Assembly (NCBI RefSeq): GCF_010993705.1
Contig: NZ_WOFO01000002.1
Location: 62,001-126,000, forward strand
Direction of reading: 5' to 3'
DNA length: 64,000 nt
From: Cyclobacterium sp. SYSU L10401
Lineage (GTDB): Bacteria > Bacteroidota > Bacteroidia > Cytophagales > Cyclobacteriaceae
A model generated the notes under the pieces. That model did not search any database and had not been told where the DNA came from. It saw only the letters and a program-made list of their open reading frames with translations. The position numbers and the translations under genes were made by a program. The number at the start of each line of letters is the position of its first letter. The first letter of the stretch is position 1. Of the stretch, positions 43,312 to 53,479 are shown one piece after another.

Positions 43312-45951
43312 TCATTCCCCTACATTGATCTGAATGAAAGTAGCGATACCAAAGCGAATCCCGCCTCGTTTGTACTTGCTGTTTTCAAAACCAGCACCAA
43401 TCTCTACCCGAAAAATCCGATACAGGTTGTCCAATGAATAACCCAACTCCCAATAATGGGGCGCGTTTTGGGTTTTTAGATAATTGAAGAAAAGATTTTC
43501 CCGGATGCCTGAAAACCGGAGCACCGGCAATTGGGTAAAAAGAAATTTCCTGAATTGATAATGCATGATGCTACTGAAATAAGGACCTGCGGTGCTGTAT
43601 TGGTAGTAATCCAAAAATCGGAAATTGCTGGCCGCTCCCATATTGCTAAAGATGGTCCGGTTACCCCCAAAATGTTTGAAGTCCGTAAAATAGACCTGAG
43701 AATGATTCAGGAAAGTACCCGTTTGCACGTTTACATCCAATTTGCCACTTACTCCGAAATTAAGTGCATGCTCCACCCCTACTTCCAGGTGATCGAATTT
43801 GCCAGCTCCTGAAAAATTTTTGTTATAGTTAAATTTTACCAGGGGTGCCGTTTCCATAAGCGGGAATTTTCTTCCGTTTCTTATCCGGTATTTCAATCCA
43901 GGACGCCACTCAATGGAGCCGCTTACCAATACGGCCTCATTATTTGCAAAGGCCTCGTTCCCTGCTTCCTGGTTGATTGGTAGATTGGAACTATACATTC
44001 GTTCCGGCTTATTGTAAAAACTGTAATTGGAATTGTTCTCCAGATTCACCCGATCCTCGAATCGGAAATTCACCCTATAGGTGAAGGCATCCGTAATTCT
44101 ATGAGCCAGGTATAATCTGGTAAAGGTTTTCTCATACAATTTCATGTAATTTTGCCTGAAAAATAAGGAATAAAGGGCATTGACCTGCTCATTGATGGGG
44201 TCCTCTCCACTGTATTGGAAAATGTACTTCCCTCCTTCTATTCCCCAGGTATGGCCCGGCCTTCCTTTGGTCACGGAGCGCCTGATGTGCAGCATTCCGT
44301 AGGGCTTTCTACTTGCAAAACCATACCTGAATTCCGGTCTGAAATTCCAGGACCGCAAGTGGTTGGTTACACTGTCTGCCATTTTTGTGTTCTTCTCAGC
44401 CCGGTAGTATCCTGAAAATCCGATTTTAAACCCTTCTACTGTATTGAATGACATTTTGGTCCAATTGGAATGAAAACCTGCAGACCTGCCTTTCCCAAAA
44501 CTATAATCTCCTCCCGTTAGAAAATCAAGTGGTTGGAATTTTCTTTTGGCTTTTTGGGCCACGGAGTCAACATCACTTTCACGGGCCGCCTCCACCACAG
44601 CCAAACTATCGTCCCTGCGATAGCCTTGTATTTCTTTGGCTGTCAGCTGAACCGGCCGGATGCTATCCCAATATACAAGATCTCTTTTGGTGGCCATGGA
44701 ATCTACGGTATAGTTTCTTTCGGATAGGACTTCCGCCTGCTCTCTTTCCTTCAAGGATTCCTTTTCATAGGCATTGACCATTTTTCTGAAATCCTTTCTG
44801 CTCATCTGATCAGCGGCTGCCAACTGCGCTATGGGGTCTGCGCTTTTGGTAACTTCCGGAAGGTGATCGGGAATCTCTTCTACCTTTTCATCCAGAATTT
44901 TGGTAGCTACCAGAAGATCGGGATTCAGTGTGATTTGGTAATCCCTGGTTGATGCCAGGTACTGGTACTCCCCTGCAAAACCAAAAAACTTTCCCCCGAA
45001 AGTGTAGGTATGGGTCAGGGGCATCCAAATGTTTTCCTTCACCGGAGCATATTGTTGGGTTACTCCAATATCGAAACCCATGAGGGAAGTTTTCAAATTC
45101 AGGCTATGAATGGCCCATAAATCTTCAATGATATAAATATATCCATCAAATACCTTTTCTCCTTTTGAACGGGGCGTAACCCTTATTTTATTTACCAAAA
45201 TTCCGTTATCGAAAAAATTACCTTCTAACCGGAACCGATAATAAACAAAGGCGGACCTGGAGAGGGGAGAAACCACACCATTGATCTGGTCATCGTAGAA
45301 ACTGGCCCCGATATAGGGAGCAGGTGAAGTCTGGTTGTTTTCACCGCTGGACCGTATACTGATGACCGTCTCAGTAATTTCATCCGGCTGCTTAAAGTGA
45401 ATTTCAGAAACCGATTCTGAAGTATAGGCTTCATTGAGTCCAACTCCCTCCTCTTTCAGTTTCTTCTTCAGGAAAAAGGGGGCATTGGTCAGTTCTCCCG
45501 TTCCTTTAATATATACCATCATGCTGTATTCCTGAACCTGCAGGCGGTGAAATTTTGCTTTTGCTATGGCTTTACGCATGACGGTAAGTGCCGGATCTTC
45601 CTGATCCCCCTTTACCTCTACTTCCTGCAAGGCAAACGTTTGCATTTCCAGACTTACATCCAGATCTACCCAACTGTCCTTTACTTCCACTGTCTGTAAT
45701 TTGGACTGGTAGCCAAGGTATTGGACAATGATATCATAGTTTCCAGGTGGTAATTTCCATTCAAACCGCCCATCCTGGTTGGTGGGGATGCCATCATTCA
45801 GGTTCCGTGCAAAAACAGTAGCGTAAGCCAGGGGTTCGCCTTCTTCAGAAGTGACCAAACCTCTGATCCCCTGGGATGATCCACTGAAAATAAAAGCTTG
45901 AAAAAGCATAAAGCAAGACAACACTTTTAATTTCCTGGAAAAATCAGTCAT
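43312..45951 (-). CDS. DUF5686 / carboxypeptidase-regulatory-like outer-membrane protein
   Basis: An 879-residue protein. The signal peptide ends near SGSSQG. A CarboxypepD_reg-like domain follows (IRGLVTSEEGEPLAYATVFARNLNDGIPTNQDGRFEW). The remainder matches DUF5686: EVEVKGDQEDPALTVMRKAIAKAKFHRLQVQEYSMMVYIKGTG, IRVTPRSKGEKVFDGYIYIIED and LTHTYTFGGKFFGFAGEYQYLA. A C-terminal beta-barrel ends in an aromatic/acidic residue pattern (FIQINVGE). Such proteins are common in Bacteroidota outer membranes; their function is not established. The gene stands alone, flanked by repeat regions. Confidence 0.9.
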   Translation of the reverse strand: MTDFSRKLKVLSCFMLFQAFIFSGSSQGIRGLVTSEEGEPLAYATVFARNLNDGIPTNQDGRFEWKLPPGNYDIIVQYLGYQSKLQTVEVKDSWVDLDVSLEMQTFALQEVEVKGDQEDPALTVMRKAIAKAKFHRLQVQEYSMMVYIKGTGELTNAPFFLKKKLKEEGVGLNEAYTSESVSEIHFKQPDEITETVISIRSSGENNQTSPAPYIGASFYDDQINGVVSPLSRSAFVYYRFRLEGNFFDNGILVNKIRVTPRSKGEKVFDGYIYIIEDLWAIHSLNLKTSLMGFDIGVTQQYAPVKENIWMPLTHTYTFGGKFFGFAGEYQYLASTRDYQITLNPDLLVATKILDEKVEEIPDHLPEVTKSADPIAQLAAADQMSRKDFRKMVNAYEKESLKEREQAEVLSERNYTVDSMATKRDLVYWDSIRPVQLTAKEIQGYRRDDSLAVVEAARESDVDSVAQKAKRKFQPLDFLTGGDYSFGKGRSAGFHSNWTKMSFNTVEGFKIGFSGYYRAEKNTKMADSVTNHLRSWNFRPEFRYGFASRKPYGMLHIRRSVTKGRPGHTWGIEGGKYIFQYSGEDPINEQVNALYSLFFRQNYMKLYEKTFTRLYLAHRITDAFTYRVNFRFEDRVNLENNSNYSFYNKPERMYSSNLPINQEAGNEAFANNEAVLVSGSIEWRPGLKYRIRNGRKFPLMETAPLVKFNYNKNFSGAGKFDHLEVGVEHALNFGVSGKLDVNVQTGTFLNHSQVYFTDFKHFGGNRTIFSNMGAASNFRFLDYYQYSTAGPYFSSIMHYQFRKFLFTQLPVLRFSGIRENLFFNYLKTQNAPHYWELGYSLDNLYRIFRVEIGAGFENSKYKRGGIRFGIATFIQINVGE

Positions 45952-46658
45952 ATCGTGTACCTAGAGGTAATTTTACCTAAAAATACGGTATATAGATAAA
46001 TAAAAAATAGTTTTGACATTTTTTAACTCCGCTCCCCGGAATTTGTAATTCCGTGGTTAAGATATGGGGGATTTGTAATCCCCAAAACTATCCGACACCC
46101 GTTTACCATGGAACAGCCCCTTTCTGGGTGTAATTTTAAACTACATACCAGGTATCCGGTGCGTTACGCAAACGAGGCATTTGCAATGCCGGAAACCAAA
46201 GACCAACCGTAATTTAAAACGCATACGATAAGCCATTATAAATGGCTTTTTGGCAGGTTTTATCCGTTTATGATTCCGAAAATAGCAGGGTAATTCGCAT
46301 ACTTCATCAAATCCTGATCTTATTATCTGTGTTAATCTGAGCAAACTCCGGTAGCCACCCATTTATCAACGTTTATCTAAAGAATGTGCAGTAGATCCAA
46401 AGTTGGTCACGAAACCAGGATTGCAAATCCTGTTTATCTGAAGTTCGACATTACAAATGTCGAACAGCTCCGCTCCTCGGAATTTGTAATTCCGTGGTTC
46501 AGATAAAAAAGGGGATTTGTAATCCCCAAAACCCTCTCTGGGTGTGGGTTGCAATTGCACCCCCTGGGTGAAGTAGCATACTTCACCCAGAATTATTATC
46601 TGTGCAAATCTGTGTAATCTGTGGTGCACCCTGGCAAGGAGGATTGGGAATCGCAAGG
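45952..46658. other. 707-nt intergenic region packed with palindromes
   Basis: Contains GGAATTTGTAATTCC (46038-46052 and 46479-46493), GGGGATTTGTAATCCCC (46067-46083 and 46511-46527), TTCGACATTACAAATGTCGAA (46444-46464) and AGGATTGCAAATCCT near 46413. All share a TTGTAAT/TTGCAA-type centre with different arms. The double-hairpin repeat copy C is at 46126-46208. The minus-strand frames here have no family features and are rejected as genes. Confidence 0.7.
46126..46208. repeat. Extragenic double-hairpin repeat, copy C
   Basis: It matches 37859-37941 along its length. Arms have changed in step (GGCATTTGCAATGCC for GGCATTTATAATGCC), so base pairing is preserved. Confidence 0.7.
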
Positions 46659-48125
46659 CTATTCCTGCGCTATATCCGATAGCATTTGTTTGACTTTATC
46701 GGGTACCGTATCCCTTTCCAGAAAGCCGATTAGAATATAGGTAATAGCAGAAGAAAGTACCGGCAGGCTTACTTCCAGGGCCAGGCTGTTTAATTCCACA
46801 TTTTTGGTGATCACAAAGGCCAGCAGCCCCACCAGTATGGATCCAATGGCTGCCTTTGGGCCGCAGGATTTGAACCAGGGAATCAGGCCAAACAACATGG
46901 GAATAGCAATGGGTCCTACCAAAGCTCCAAACCAACTGATGATCAATCCAAGTACCCCACCAAACCGTTCAAACTGCAGTGCAATCACAATGGTCCCCAG
47001 GGTAAACAGAAAAGTGGTAATCCTGGCAGTGGTGAGGGAGGTGGCTTCCTTTCGGAATTTTTTATTGACCGCCGGCAAAATGTCCCGGGAGATCACAGCC
47101 GAAATGGTATTGATATCGGATGAAGTCATGGACATGGTGTTGGCAAATAAGGAAGCGATCACCAAACCAATCAGTCCAATGGGCAGCAGCTCCATGGTTA
47201 GGATACCGTAGGATTGGGTGGGGTCTTCCATGTCGGGCAGGAGAACCGGCGCAGCCCACATGGGAAAAAACAAAATCAATGGCCAAACCAGGTACAAGGC
47301 GCCGGAGAGCCAGGCGGCTTTTGATGCCTGTTGTTCCGTAGGAGAGGAAATGTAGCGGGTGGCCAGGTTCCACTGCCCGCCATTATAGGAAAGGAAATTG
47401 ATAAACAAAAAGGCCAGGGCAAAACCAACCGTATAGGGATCGTTAAAGGCCTGGCTATTGCCCTCGGGCAATTGCTCCCAAACCGTGAATATCGCATCCA
47501 CTCCACCCAATTTCTGAAGGACCACCACAAACATGACCAGTCCGGCGATTATTTGTACGACAAATTGGGCAAAATCGGTGATGATCACCGCCCATAGTCC
47601 TCCAAAGGTGATGTAGAGCAGGGAAATTCCTCCCGAAATCAAAATCCCCCATGTCAGGGAAATACCGGTAAAGACATTTAGCAGAATGGCTATGGCAGCC
47701 CATTTGGCGCCGATGTCAAACAATTTCAAAATAACTCCACTCCAGGCCATCAACTGCTGGGTCGCCAGGTTGTAACGTGTCTCCAAAAATTCCAAAGGAG
47801 ATTGGATTTTAAACCGCTTTCTAAGCCTGACCCAGAATACAGGAAATACCTTGGCCGAAATCATCACGGTCAATCCAATGGTCAAAGCCCACCAGATGTA
47901 CACTGAAAAGCCATGCGTATAGGCGAGGCCGGCATAGGCCACGAAAACTGCCCCACTGTACCCTGAAACATGGTGACTGATACCCGATAGCCACCAGGGC
48001 AGCTTACCTCCGGCCACAAAGTAATCTTCTGAATCTGTATTCCTGAAATAAGACCAGACGCCAATCAGCAGCATCAATAAAAAAAACAGACCAATCACAA
48101 TCAGGTCAAGGGTACTCAACTCCAT
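46659..48125 (-). CDS. Sodium:solute symporter (SSS family)
   Basis: The ATG at 48123-48125 gives 488 residues; a TTG at 48134 would add three. About 13 hydrophobic segments, beginning DLIVIGLFFLLMLLIGVWSYF. SSS features include YFVAGGKLPWWLSGISHHVSGYSGAVFVAYAGLAYTHG, ISLLYITFGGLWAVIITDFAQFVVQ and SLFANTMSMTSSDINTISAVISRDI. It imports a solute with Na+, probably a sugar, sugar acid or sialic-acid-like compound given the neighbouring Gfo/Idh genes. It lies downstream of the Gfo gene 48199-49545, with a terminator between them, so it may have its own promoter or be attenuated. Confidence 0.93.
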   Translation of the reverse strand: MELSTLDLIVIGLFFLLMLLIGVWSYFRNTDSEDYFVAGGKLPWWLSGISHHVSGYSGAVFVAYAGLAYTHGFSVYIWWALTIGLTVMISAKVFPVFWVRLRKRFKIQSPLEFLETRYNLATQQLMAWSGVILKLFDIGAKWAAIAILLNVFTGISLTWGILISGGISLLYITFGGLWAVIITDFAQFVVQIIAGLVMFVVVLQKLGGVDAIFTVWEQLPEGNSQAFNDPYTVGFALAFLFINFLSYNGGQWNLATRYISSPTEQQASKAAWLSGALYLVWPLILFFPMWAAPVLLPDMEDPTQSYGILTMELLPIGLIGLVIASLFANTMSMTSSDINTISAVISRDILPAVNKKFRKEATSLTTARITTFLFTLGTIVIALQFERFGGVLGLIISWFGALVGPIAIPMLFGLIPWFKSCGPKAAIGSILVGLLAFVITKNVELNSLALEVSLPVLSSAITYILIGFLERDTVPDKVKQMLSDIAQE

Positions 48126-48152
48126 AACAGACAATTAAGGTGGTGAAAGAAA

Positions 48153-48181
48153 AAAGGCCAAACCAGGTTTGTTTGGCCTTT
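48153..48181 (-). terminator. Intrinsic terminator between oxidoreductase and symporter genes
   Basis: The stem AAAGGCCAAAC/GTTTGGCCTTT with a short loop is followed on the minus strand by a T-rich run. It lies right after the stop of the 448-residue oxidoreductase. Confidence 0.8.
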
Positions 48182-48198
48182 TAAATAAGTAAGAAAAC

Positions 48199-49545
48199 TT
48201 AGACGCTTGGTTCCCAACCGGGTTCGTATTCCCTTTTCCAGAGTTCCATAGCGGTAGGATCGTATTGTATCTTTCCGGTTTTGGGATCAATATCCAGGGT
48301 CCTGCCCACCCGCTGGGCAATATTCCCCAATTGCACCAGTAGTGTACTTTTGTGGGCACCTACAATCTCTGAACGAACTTCTGTACCATTCGAAATGCCA
48401 TCAAAAAAGTTCTGGATGTGCAAGGCATCCAGGGCCTGCGCCGGATTGGTACGGTTGGTCGGGTCGATTACCTGATCGTTTTTCACATCCTTTACCAATT
48501 CATTTTTTAGGTTGAAAATTTTGTAGGAATTGCCTCCTTCAATCAACAGGCTTCCCTCTTCTCCATAGAATAAAGTGCCCACGCTGCCGCTCTCAATATG
48601 CTTGCCGTTACAGCTTCTGCCCTCCCAGGTGATTACAGAATTGTTGTCAAATTCCAGGTTGATGATTTGGGTATCGGGCGTTTCCCAGTCGTCATCGTAC
48701 CGGTACCTGCCACCGGAGGAATTGACCCGGTTAGGATAATCCACCTGAAGTCCCCATCGGGCCAGGTCCACCATGTGGGTACCATTGTTCAGGGCTTCCC
48801 CGGTGCCCCAGTTCCAGAACCAATGCCAGTTGTAATGCAAAATATTGTCTCTATAGGCTTCCCTGGGTGCGGGTCCCTGCCAGAGTTCGTAGTCCAGCCA
48901 TTCGGGCACCGGCACCTGTTTTCCTACCCCTATGGGGCCCCGGTTATTGGCATACCAGGTTTTGGCCATATAGGGCCTGCCGATCACGCCGTTGTGCAAT
49001 TCCTCAATCCCTTTCATCACATTGGGCCAGGAGCGGCGCTGATTGCCGACTTGAATGACCTTATTGTATTTCTTTTGGGCGTCCATCAGGAGTTCGCCTT
49101 CATGGGGATTGTGGCTACAGGGTTTTTCCAGGTACACGTGCTTTCCGGCCTTCAGGGCCATCAGGGCAGCCGGAGCATGCCAGTGGTCGGGAGCGGTGAC
49201 GATCAGTACGTCCACCTCTTTGTCTTCCAGTACTTTGCGCACATCTTTTTCGATTTTAGGTGCTCTCCCCTGAATCTCATTCACCGAACCCGCAAACTTT
49301 TCGGCGGCGCGACTATCCACATCGCAGCTATAGATTACCTCACATTGTTCCTGACTGGCAAAGTTGGTACCCACGGCATGGCCTCTGCTCACTACGCCCA
49401 TGCTGGCTGCCAGGATGCGCTCATTGGCTCCCATAATTTTTCCGTAACTTTTGGCGGACATGCCGGGTAGCATGCCTCCTACCGATGCCAGGGTTGCTCC
49501 TGCTACTGCTTTTTTTACAAACGTTCTTCTGCTATTTTTCATCAT
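48199..49545 (-). CDS. Gfo/Idh/MocA-family oxidoreductase, Tat-exported
   Basis: A 448-residue protein. The twin-arginine signal is SRRTFVKKAVAGATLASVGG. The Rossmann domain follows (RILAASMGVVSRGHAVGTNFA, VDVLIVTAPDHWHAPAALMALKAGKHVYLEKPCSHNP, with the family's E-K-P). The C-terminal domain contains NWHWFWNWGTGEALNNGTHMVDLARWGL with the His expected for catalysis. Periplasmic Gfo/Idh proteins of Bacteroidota usually act with tightly bound NAD on sugars, including glycoside-cleaving redox chemistry in some relatives. It lies 12 nt downstream of a second Gfo/Idh gene. Confidence 0.93.
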   Translation of the reverse strand: MMKNSRRTFVKKAVAGATLASVGGMLPGMSAKSYGKIMGANERILAASMGVVSRGHAVGTNFASQEQCEVIYSCDVDSRAAEKFAGSVNEIQGRAPKIEKDVRKVLEDKEVDVLIVTAPDHWHAPAALMALKAGKHVYLEKPCSHNPHEGELLMDAQKKYNKVIQVGNQRRSWPNVMKGIEELHNGVIGRPYMAKTWYANNRGPIGVGKQVPVPEWLDYELWQGPAPREAYRDNILHYNWHWFWNWGTGEALNNGTHMVDLARWGLQVDYPNRVNSSGGRYRYDDDWETPDTQIINLEFDNNSVITWEGRSCNGKHIESGSVGTLFYGEEGSLLIEGGNSYKIFNLKNELVKDVKNDQVIDPTNRTNPAQALDALHIQNFFDGISNGTEVRSEIVGAHKSTLLVQLGNIAQRVGRTLDIDPKTGKIQYDPTAMELWKREYEPGWEPSV

Positions 49546-49557
49546 GTTGGGTATAAA

Positions 49558-50598
49558 TTAAATGCTGATTTGAGCGGCTTCCCTCCTACCTTTGTCCAAA
49601 ACGGCCTGCAGGGAGACGGCCTGTCCATTGATTTTCTTGCTTTCGTCTGCAGCTTGCATAAAGGCAAAGATTTCAATGGTTTCTTCTTCAGATACCGGTG
49701 CTTTTCCGGAATCAAAAAACTTCGCGATTTCCACCAAAAGTGGTCGGTAGCCTCCGTAGGAGCCCATATCCATAATGCCTTCCTCACCAAAGGCCCTTCC
49801 GCCATAACCGCTTTTACCCGAACGGGTACCCCTGAAGGTGCCTATCCGGCCTCCATCCCAGGTGCCCACCACCACATCTGCGCCGGGCGTATGAGTCCGC
49901 TGAACGGTTTCACAACCGGTCCCCATTAGGGTATAAAGCGTTTCCACACCATGAATCCCATACCAAAACAAATCCGGATGAGTAGGTTCCAGGGTAGCTG
50001 GGCTAAAGGCATCTGCTCCCATCACCTTTCCTATTTTTCCGTTTCTGACCGCAATGGCATTCTCCATGTACCGTAGGGAGCTGCTGGAAAATACCGGTAC
50101 CTTGTATTTTTTTGCCGCCTCGAAAATGGCGATGGCATCTACCAGGGATGCCGAAACCGGCTTGTCTATAAAAACGGTTTTCCCGGATTGGAATACTTCC
50201 ATGGCCTGCTCCAGGTGAAGCCGCCCGTCGTTGGTCTCCAGAAGCACCACATCCACCTTGTCCAGCAGGGAGGCGATGGAGTCGACGATTTCCACGCCCA
50301 GGGTTTGAATTTCTTCTGTATATCCCGGAATTCGTTCTACTGAGGAGGGTATATCCTTGCTGCCATGTGGATAGGCCGCCACCACTTTATAGCCTCCCAG
50401 GTCCGCCGCCGCATCTGAAGCATTAAAGGCTTTGGTAAAGGCAATGCTGTGCGAGGTGTCCAGGCCGATAATGCCCACCCGCTTTTCGTTCCTGGGGCGA
50501 GCGGAAGCAAAGGTCATGGCCTGTGGTGCGAGGCTCAGGCCTACACCCGCCAAGGCTGCCTTTCCCATAAATTTTCTTCTGTTTAGTGCTGAGTCCAT
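49558..50598 (-). CDS. Gfo/Idh/MocA-family oxidoreductase, Tat-exported
   Basis: A 346-residue protein. The Tat signal is NRRKFMGKAALAGVGLSLAPQ. The NAD-binding fold reads RVGIIGLDTSHSIAFTKAFN and VDVVLLETNDGRLHLEQAMEVFQSGKTVFIDKPVSASL. D-K-P stands where most members have E-K-P, and the first glycine-rich turn is GLDTSH rather than GxGxxG, so it belongs to a divergent subgroup. It is the first gene of the pair with 48199-49545. Both are probably exported folded with cofactor. Confidence 0.9.
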   Translation of the reverse strand: MDSALNRRKFMGKAALAGVGLSLAPQAMTFASARPRNEKRVGIIGLDTSHSIAFTKAFNASDAAADLGGYKVVAAYPHGSKDIPSSVERIPGYTEEIQTLGVEIVDSIASLLDKVDVVLLETNDGRLHLEQAMEVFQSGKTVFIDKPVSASLVDAIAIFEAAKKYKVPVFSSSSLRYMENAIAVRNGKIGKVMGADAFSPATLEPTHPDLFWYGIHGVETLYTLMGTGCETVQRTHTPGADVVVGTWDGGRIGTFRGTRSGKSGYGGRAFGEEGIMDMGSYGGYRPLLVEIAKFFDSGKAPVSEEETIEIFAFMQAADESKKINGQAVSLQAVLDKGRREAAQISI

Positions 50599-50985
50599 AA
50601 ATGATATTGGAATGCGTTTACAAAATTATTGATTGATTTCTGGATTTTTATTTCGATTAATTGCTTGTTTAAGCGTCAATTTAATAAAAAAATCAAAAAA
50701 GTGCTCATGACAATTCCACGAAACACCAAATTTCCCAAATTCCAGGATTTATTCCCAAATACCAAAAGCATGCTGAGGAGGGTAAGGGCTTAGAAGTGAT
50801 GGCATTACCTTTGGGAACAACTTTCTCCTGTGCAGCCCCGGATTTTCATGAACGGAGAGGTCCTTTTATGAAAGCTTTAAAAAATGTATGGAATTATTTC
50901 CTGACTGCTGAGAAAACAGTTTGACAAGGGATTGATTTGGCCTAACAGGTCCTATCCCGTTGGGACCACCGGACATAGGGTCAAG
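50599..50985. other. 387-nt intergenic region
   Basis: Promoter region of the Gfo/Idh pair and downstream flank of the histidine kinase. An 18-codon plus-strand frame (MKALKNVWNYFLTAEKTV, about 50869-50925) follows GGAGAGG but is too short to accept. An imperfect hairpin near 50945-50980 (AACAGGTCC, GGGACCACC) could end the kinase transcript. Nothing else was seen. Confidence 0.5.
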
Positions 50986-53262
50986 TTAAACCTTAGATGG
51001 CATTTTTCTGCCAGACTTTTTCAATATTTCCTTTAACTTATCAATTTCAAGAGGCTTGGCAATATAGCCATCCATCCCAGCTGCAGCGCAGCGCTGCCTG
51101 TCTTCTTCCAGGACACCCGCTGTCATGGCGATAATCAGAGGTGTATTTTGATGCTTTTGATTCCGCATTTCCCTGGATGCCTGCAGTCCATCCATTTCCG
51201 GCATTTGAATATCCATTAAAATTAAATCGAATTTTTTTTCGGACACCCTCTCAACTGCCTCCAAACCATTATTGACAAATTCAGGCTGATATCCCAGGCG
51301 ATGAAGAATCATTAAAATCAATTTTTGATTAATGGGTGTATCCTCCGCCACAAGAATAGACAAGGGGTATTTTTCGGAAAAATCGAAGTCCAGCTTTTTT
51401 TCTGGTTTGTGTGAGGAAGGCGGCACTACTGCTTTACTGTTCAATCCTGCATGAAGTGCCTGAATGAGCTGGGTATATTTTACCGGTTTGGTCAGGACTG
51501 TGGTAAACAATCCCGGATGCGTTTTTTTGGATTGATCACCTATGGAGCTTAACAACAGGATGGCTTTGTTCCGGAAACCTTTTTGAATTTCCTTTGCCAG
51601 TTGCACCCCGTTTTTTTCCGGCATGTCCATATCGGTGATTATCAGTTCAATTTCATTTTCTTTTTCTAATATTTTCAAAGCCCTATCAGCCGAAGAAGCT
51701 GAAAAGGGCTTCATGCTCAGGTTTTCCAATTGCAGGCCAAGAATTTTCAAATTGGTAAGATTGTCGTCGACAATAAGCACCTTCCGACCTTTCAGCATAC
51801 GGTTATCCGGTTTTAGATTCTCAGAAATAGTTCCGCTCGTCGAAGCTTTCATGGGTAGGGTAAAATAGAATATGCTTCCTTTTTCCGCCTTACTTTCTAC
51901 CCCTATTTTACCTCCCATAAGTGTTACCAAATGATGGCAAATGGCCAATCCCAGGCCTGTTCCTCCATATTTCCTGGTAGTTGAAGCATCCACCTGAGAA
52001 AAGGATTTGAATAGCCGTGAGATTTTCTCAGGTGGAATGCCAATACCAGAATCCTTCACTTGAAAGGTAAGCCACCAGTCCGCTCCTTTGTGCTTCACCA
52101 CCTCCACTTCCACCAATACTTCTCCTGAAAAAGTAAATTTAATGGCATTATTCACCAGGTTCATCAACACCTGCTTCAACCTCATCCCATCCGCAAAAAG
52201 CTGACAAGGAATCCCTTCTGGTAAATGATAGAGCAGGTCTATTCCTTTTTTGGAGGCTTGTCTGGAAAATAAATCCAATACGTCTTCAATGCTGCTCCTC
52301 AGATTGAAATCATGGGGAGCAATTTCAACATCACCGGACTCCATCCGGGAAAAATCCAGTATATCGTTAATGACATTCAACAAGGATTCGCCACTGTTGC
52401 AGATGATATCAGTAAATTCCCGTTGCTCCTCGTCCAATGGGGTTTCTTTCAGCAACCCGGCCATGCCCAACACCCCGTTCAAAGGGGTTCTGATTTCGTG
52501 GCTCATGGTGGCAAGGAAGGTACTTTTCGCTTTGTTGGCCATTTCCGCAGCTTCACGGGCTTTTTGCTCTGCAAGCCGTTGGTTTTCCAAATCTCTGTTT
52601 GCTCTCTCCAATTCCTTGGATTGGAGCAATAGGTTGGACCTTTGCTTCATCAGTAAACTGGACAGATCGGATAGGTTGGAAATGGATTTCATCAGGGCAT
52701 TTTTAATCCACAACAAAGAAATAAAAGCCATAACAAAAAGATAGGCCAATACCGAGGCAAACACATAATCACCGGCCGCGTACCCGTAAAAAAGCTCATA
52801 AAATTGGTGGTTATTGTAAAAAAAATAACCCAAACAAACAGGAACTACACTGCATATAAAATAAAAAATGGTCCACCGCAGAGAAAGAATAATCAGGCTA
52901 AAAACCAATATGTTGAAAATCGAAGCAATATCCAGCATCAACAAGGCCCTGTCCTGCATTAAAAACAGGTTCAACAATATGGGTACCAGCAACATCATGA
53001 TCTTTACATGCGCCAGTGACACCAACCATTCCTTATAGATGAGTAGGAAAAAAAGCACAAGATGCAACAACATAAATGGGATAAAGGCCAATGAATTTGC
53101 CTGTATTTCTCCAAATATCCCTACCAAAATGACACACTGAATAAAACAAAGGGCGGTGGATAAGTAAGCCCATGAAAGTATGGTGATCCTGGTTCGGTAA
53201 ATGGGATCATCCGCCTCGTTCGCTCCCTTAAGAAACAATGTATTTATTATTCGATTCCGCAT
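50986..53262 (-). CDS. Membrane hybrid histidine kinase with two receiver domains
   Basis: A 758-residue protein. Five or six hydrophobic segments (residues 25-188) have only short loops. A coiled coil lies at 195-245. HisKA carries His255 in [15 protein letters not shown]. HATPase has N-box [11 protein letters not shown] (366-376), DSGIGIP (404-410) and GGTGLGLA (433-440). Receiver 1 carries Asp544 ([13 protein letters not shown]) and receiver 2 Asp684 ([13 protein letters not shown]), each with its Lys (TKPV, AKPL). No HPt or DNA-binding domain is fused, so an external HPt or response regulator is needed. The membrane region may itself sense the signal. It stands alone; its target is not evident. 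Confidence 0.95.
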   Translation of the reverse strand: MRNRIINTLFLKGANEADDPIYRTRITILSWAYLSTALCFIQCVILVGIFGEIQANSLAFIPFMLLHLVLFFLLIYKEWLVSLAHVKIMMLLVPILLNLFLMQDRALLMLDIASIFNILVFSLIILSLRWTIFYFICSVVPVCLGYFFYNNHQFYELFYGYAAGDYVFASVLAYLFVMAFISLLWIKNALMKSISNLSDLSSLLMKQRSNLLLQSKELERANRDLENQRLAEQKAREAAEMANKAKSTFLATMSHEIRTPLNGVLGMAGLLKETPLDEEQREFTDIICNSGESLLNVINDILDFSRMESGDVEIAPHDFNLRSSIEDVLDLFSRQASKKGIDLLYHLPEGIPCQLFADGMRLKQVLMNLVNNAIKFTFSGEVLVEVEVVKHKGADWWLTFQVKDSGIGIPPEKISRLFKSFSQVDASTTRKYGGTGLGLAICHHLVTLMGGKIGVESKAEKGSIFYFTLPMKASTSGTISENLKPDNRMLKGRKVLIVDDNLTNLKILGLQLENLSMKPFSASSADRALKILEKENEIELIITDMDMPEKNGVQLAKEIQKGFRNKAILLLSSIGDQSKKTHPGLFTTVLTKPVKYTQLIQALHAGLNSKAVVPPSSHKPEKKLDFDFSEKYPLSILVAEDTPINQKLILMILHRLGYQPEFVNNGLEAVERVSEKKFDLILMDIQMPEMDGLQASREMRNQKHQNTPLIIAMTAGVLEEDRQRCAAAGMDGYIAKPLEIDKLKEILKKSGRKMPSKV

Positions 53263-53418
53263 CTCACTCCTCTCCCTAAAAAATGAAAACTAACCCGGAG
53301 GTATTTTTAAGTCTTTGAAAATCAATTTACTGTATATAAAAGATAAAAGCATCTTCTATTTGTAAATATGGCCGTTTTCATTGAAAATTTCAATTAAAAC
53401 CTTAATTTTTTAATCAAA

Positions 53419-53449
53419 AAAACCGGCAGCCTGAAATGGTCTGCCGGCA
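53419..53449 (-). terminator. Intrinsic terminator after the SDR gene
   Basis: The stem CCGGCAG (53423-53429)/CTGCCGG (53441-53447) is followed on the minus strand by eight T residues. Confidence 0.88.
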
Positions 53450-53479
53450 ATGGAGTGGATAGCAAACAGGCTAATGCCC

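Noticed and set aside
46141-46656. Two minus-strand frames of 73 and 96 codons in the palindrome-rich gap
   Set aside because: They translate the TTGTAAT-centred hairpin repeats and show no domain or start signal.
48598-49470. 290-codon plus-strand frame opposite the Gfo/Idh gene
   Set aside because: Complete overlap with a well-supported oxidoreductase on the other strand; composition of an antisense shadow.
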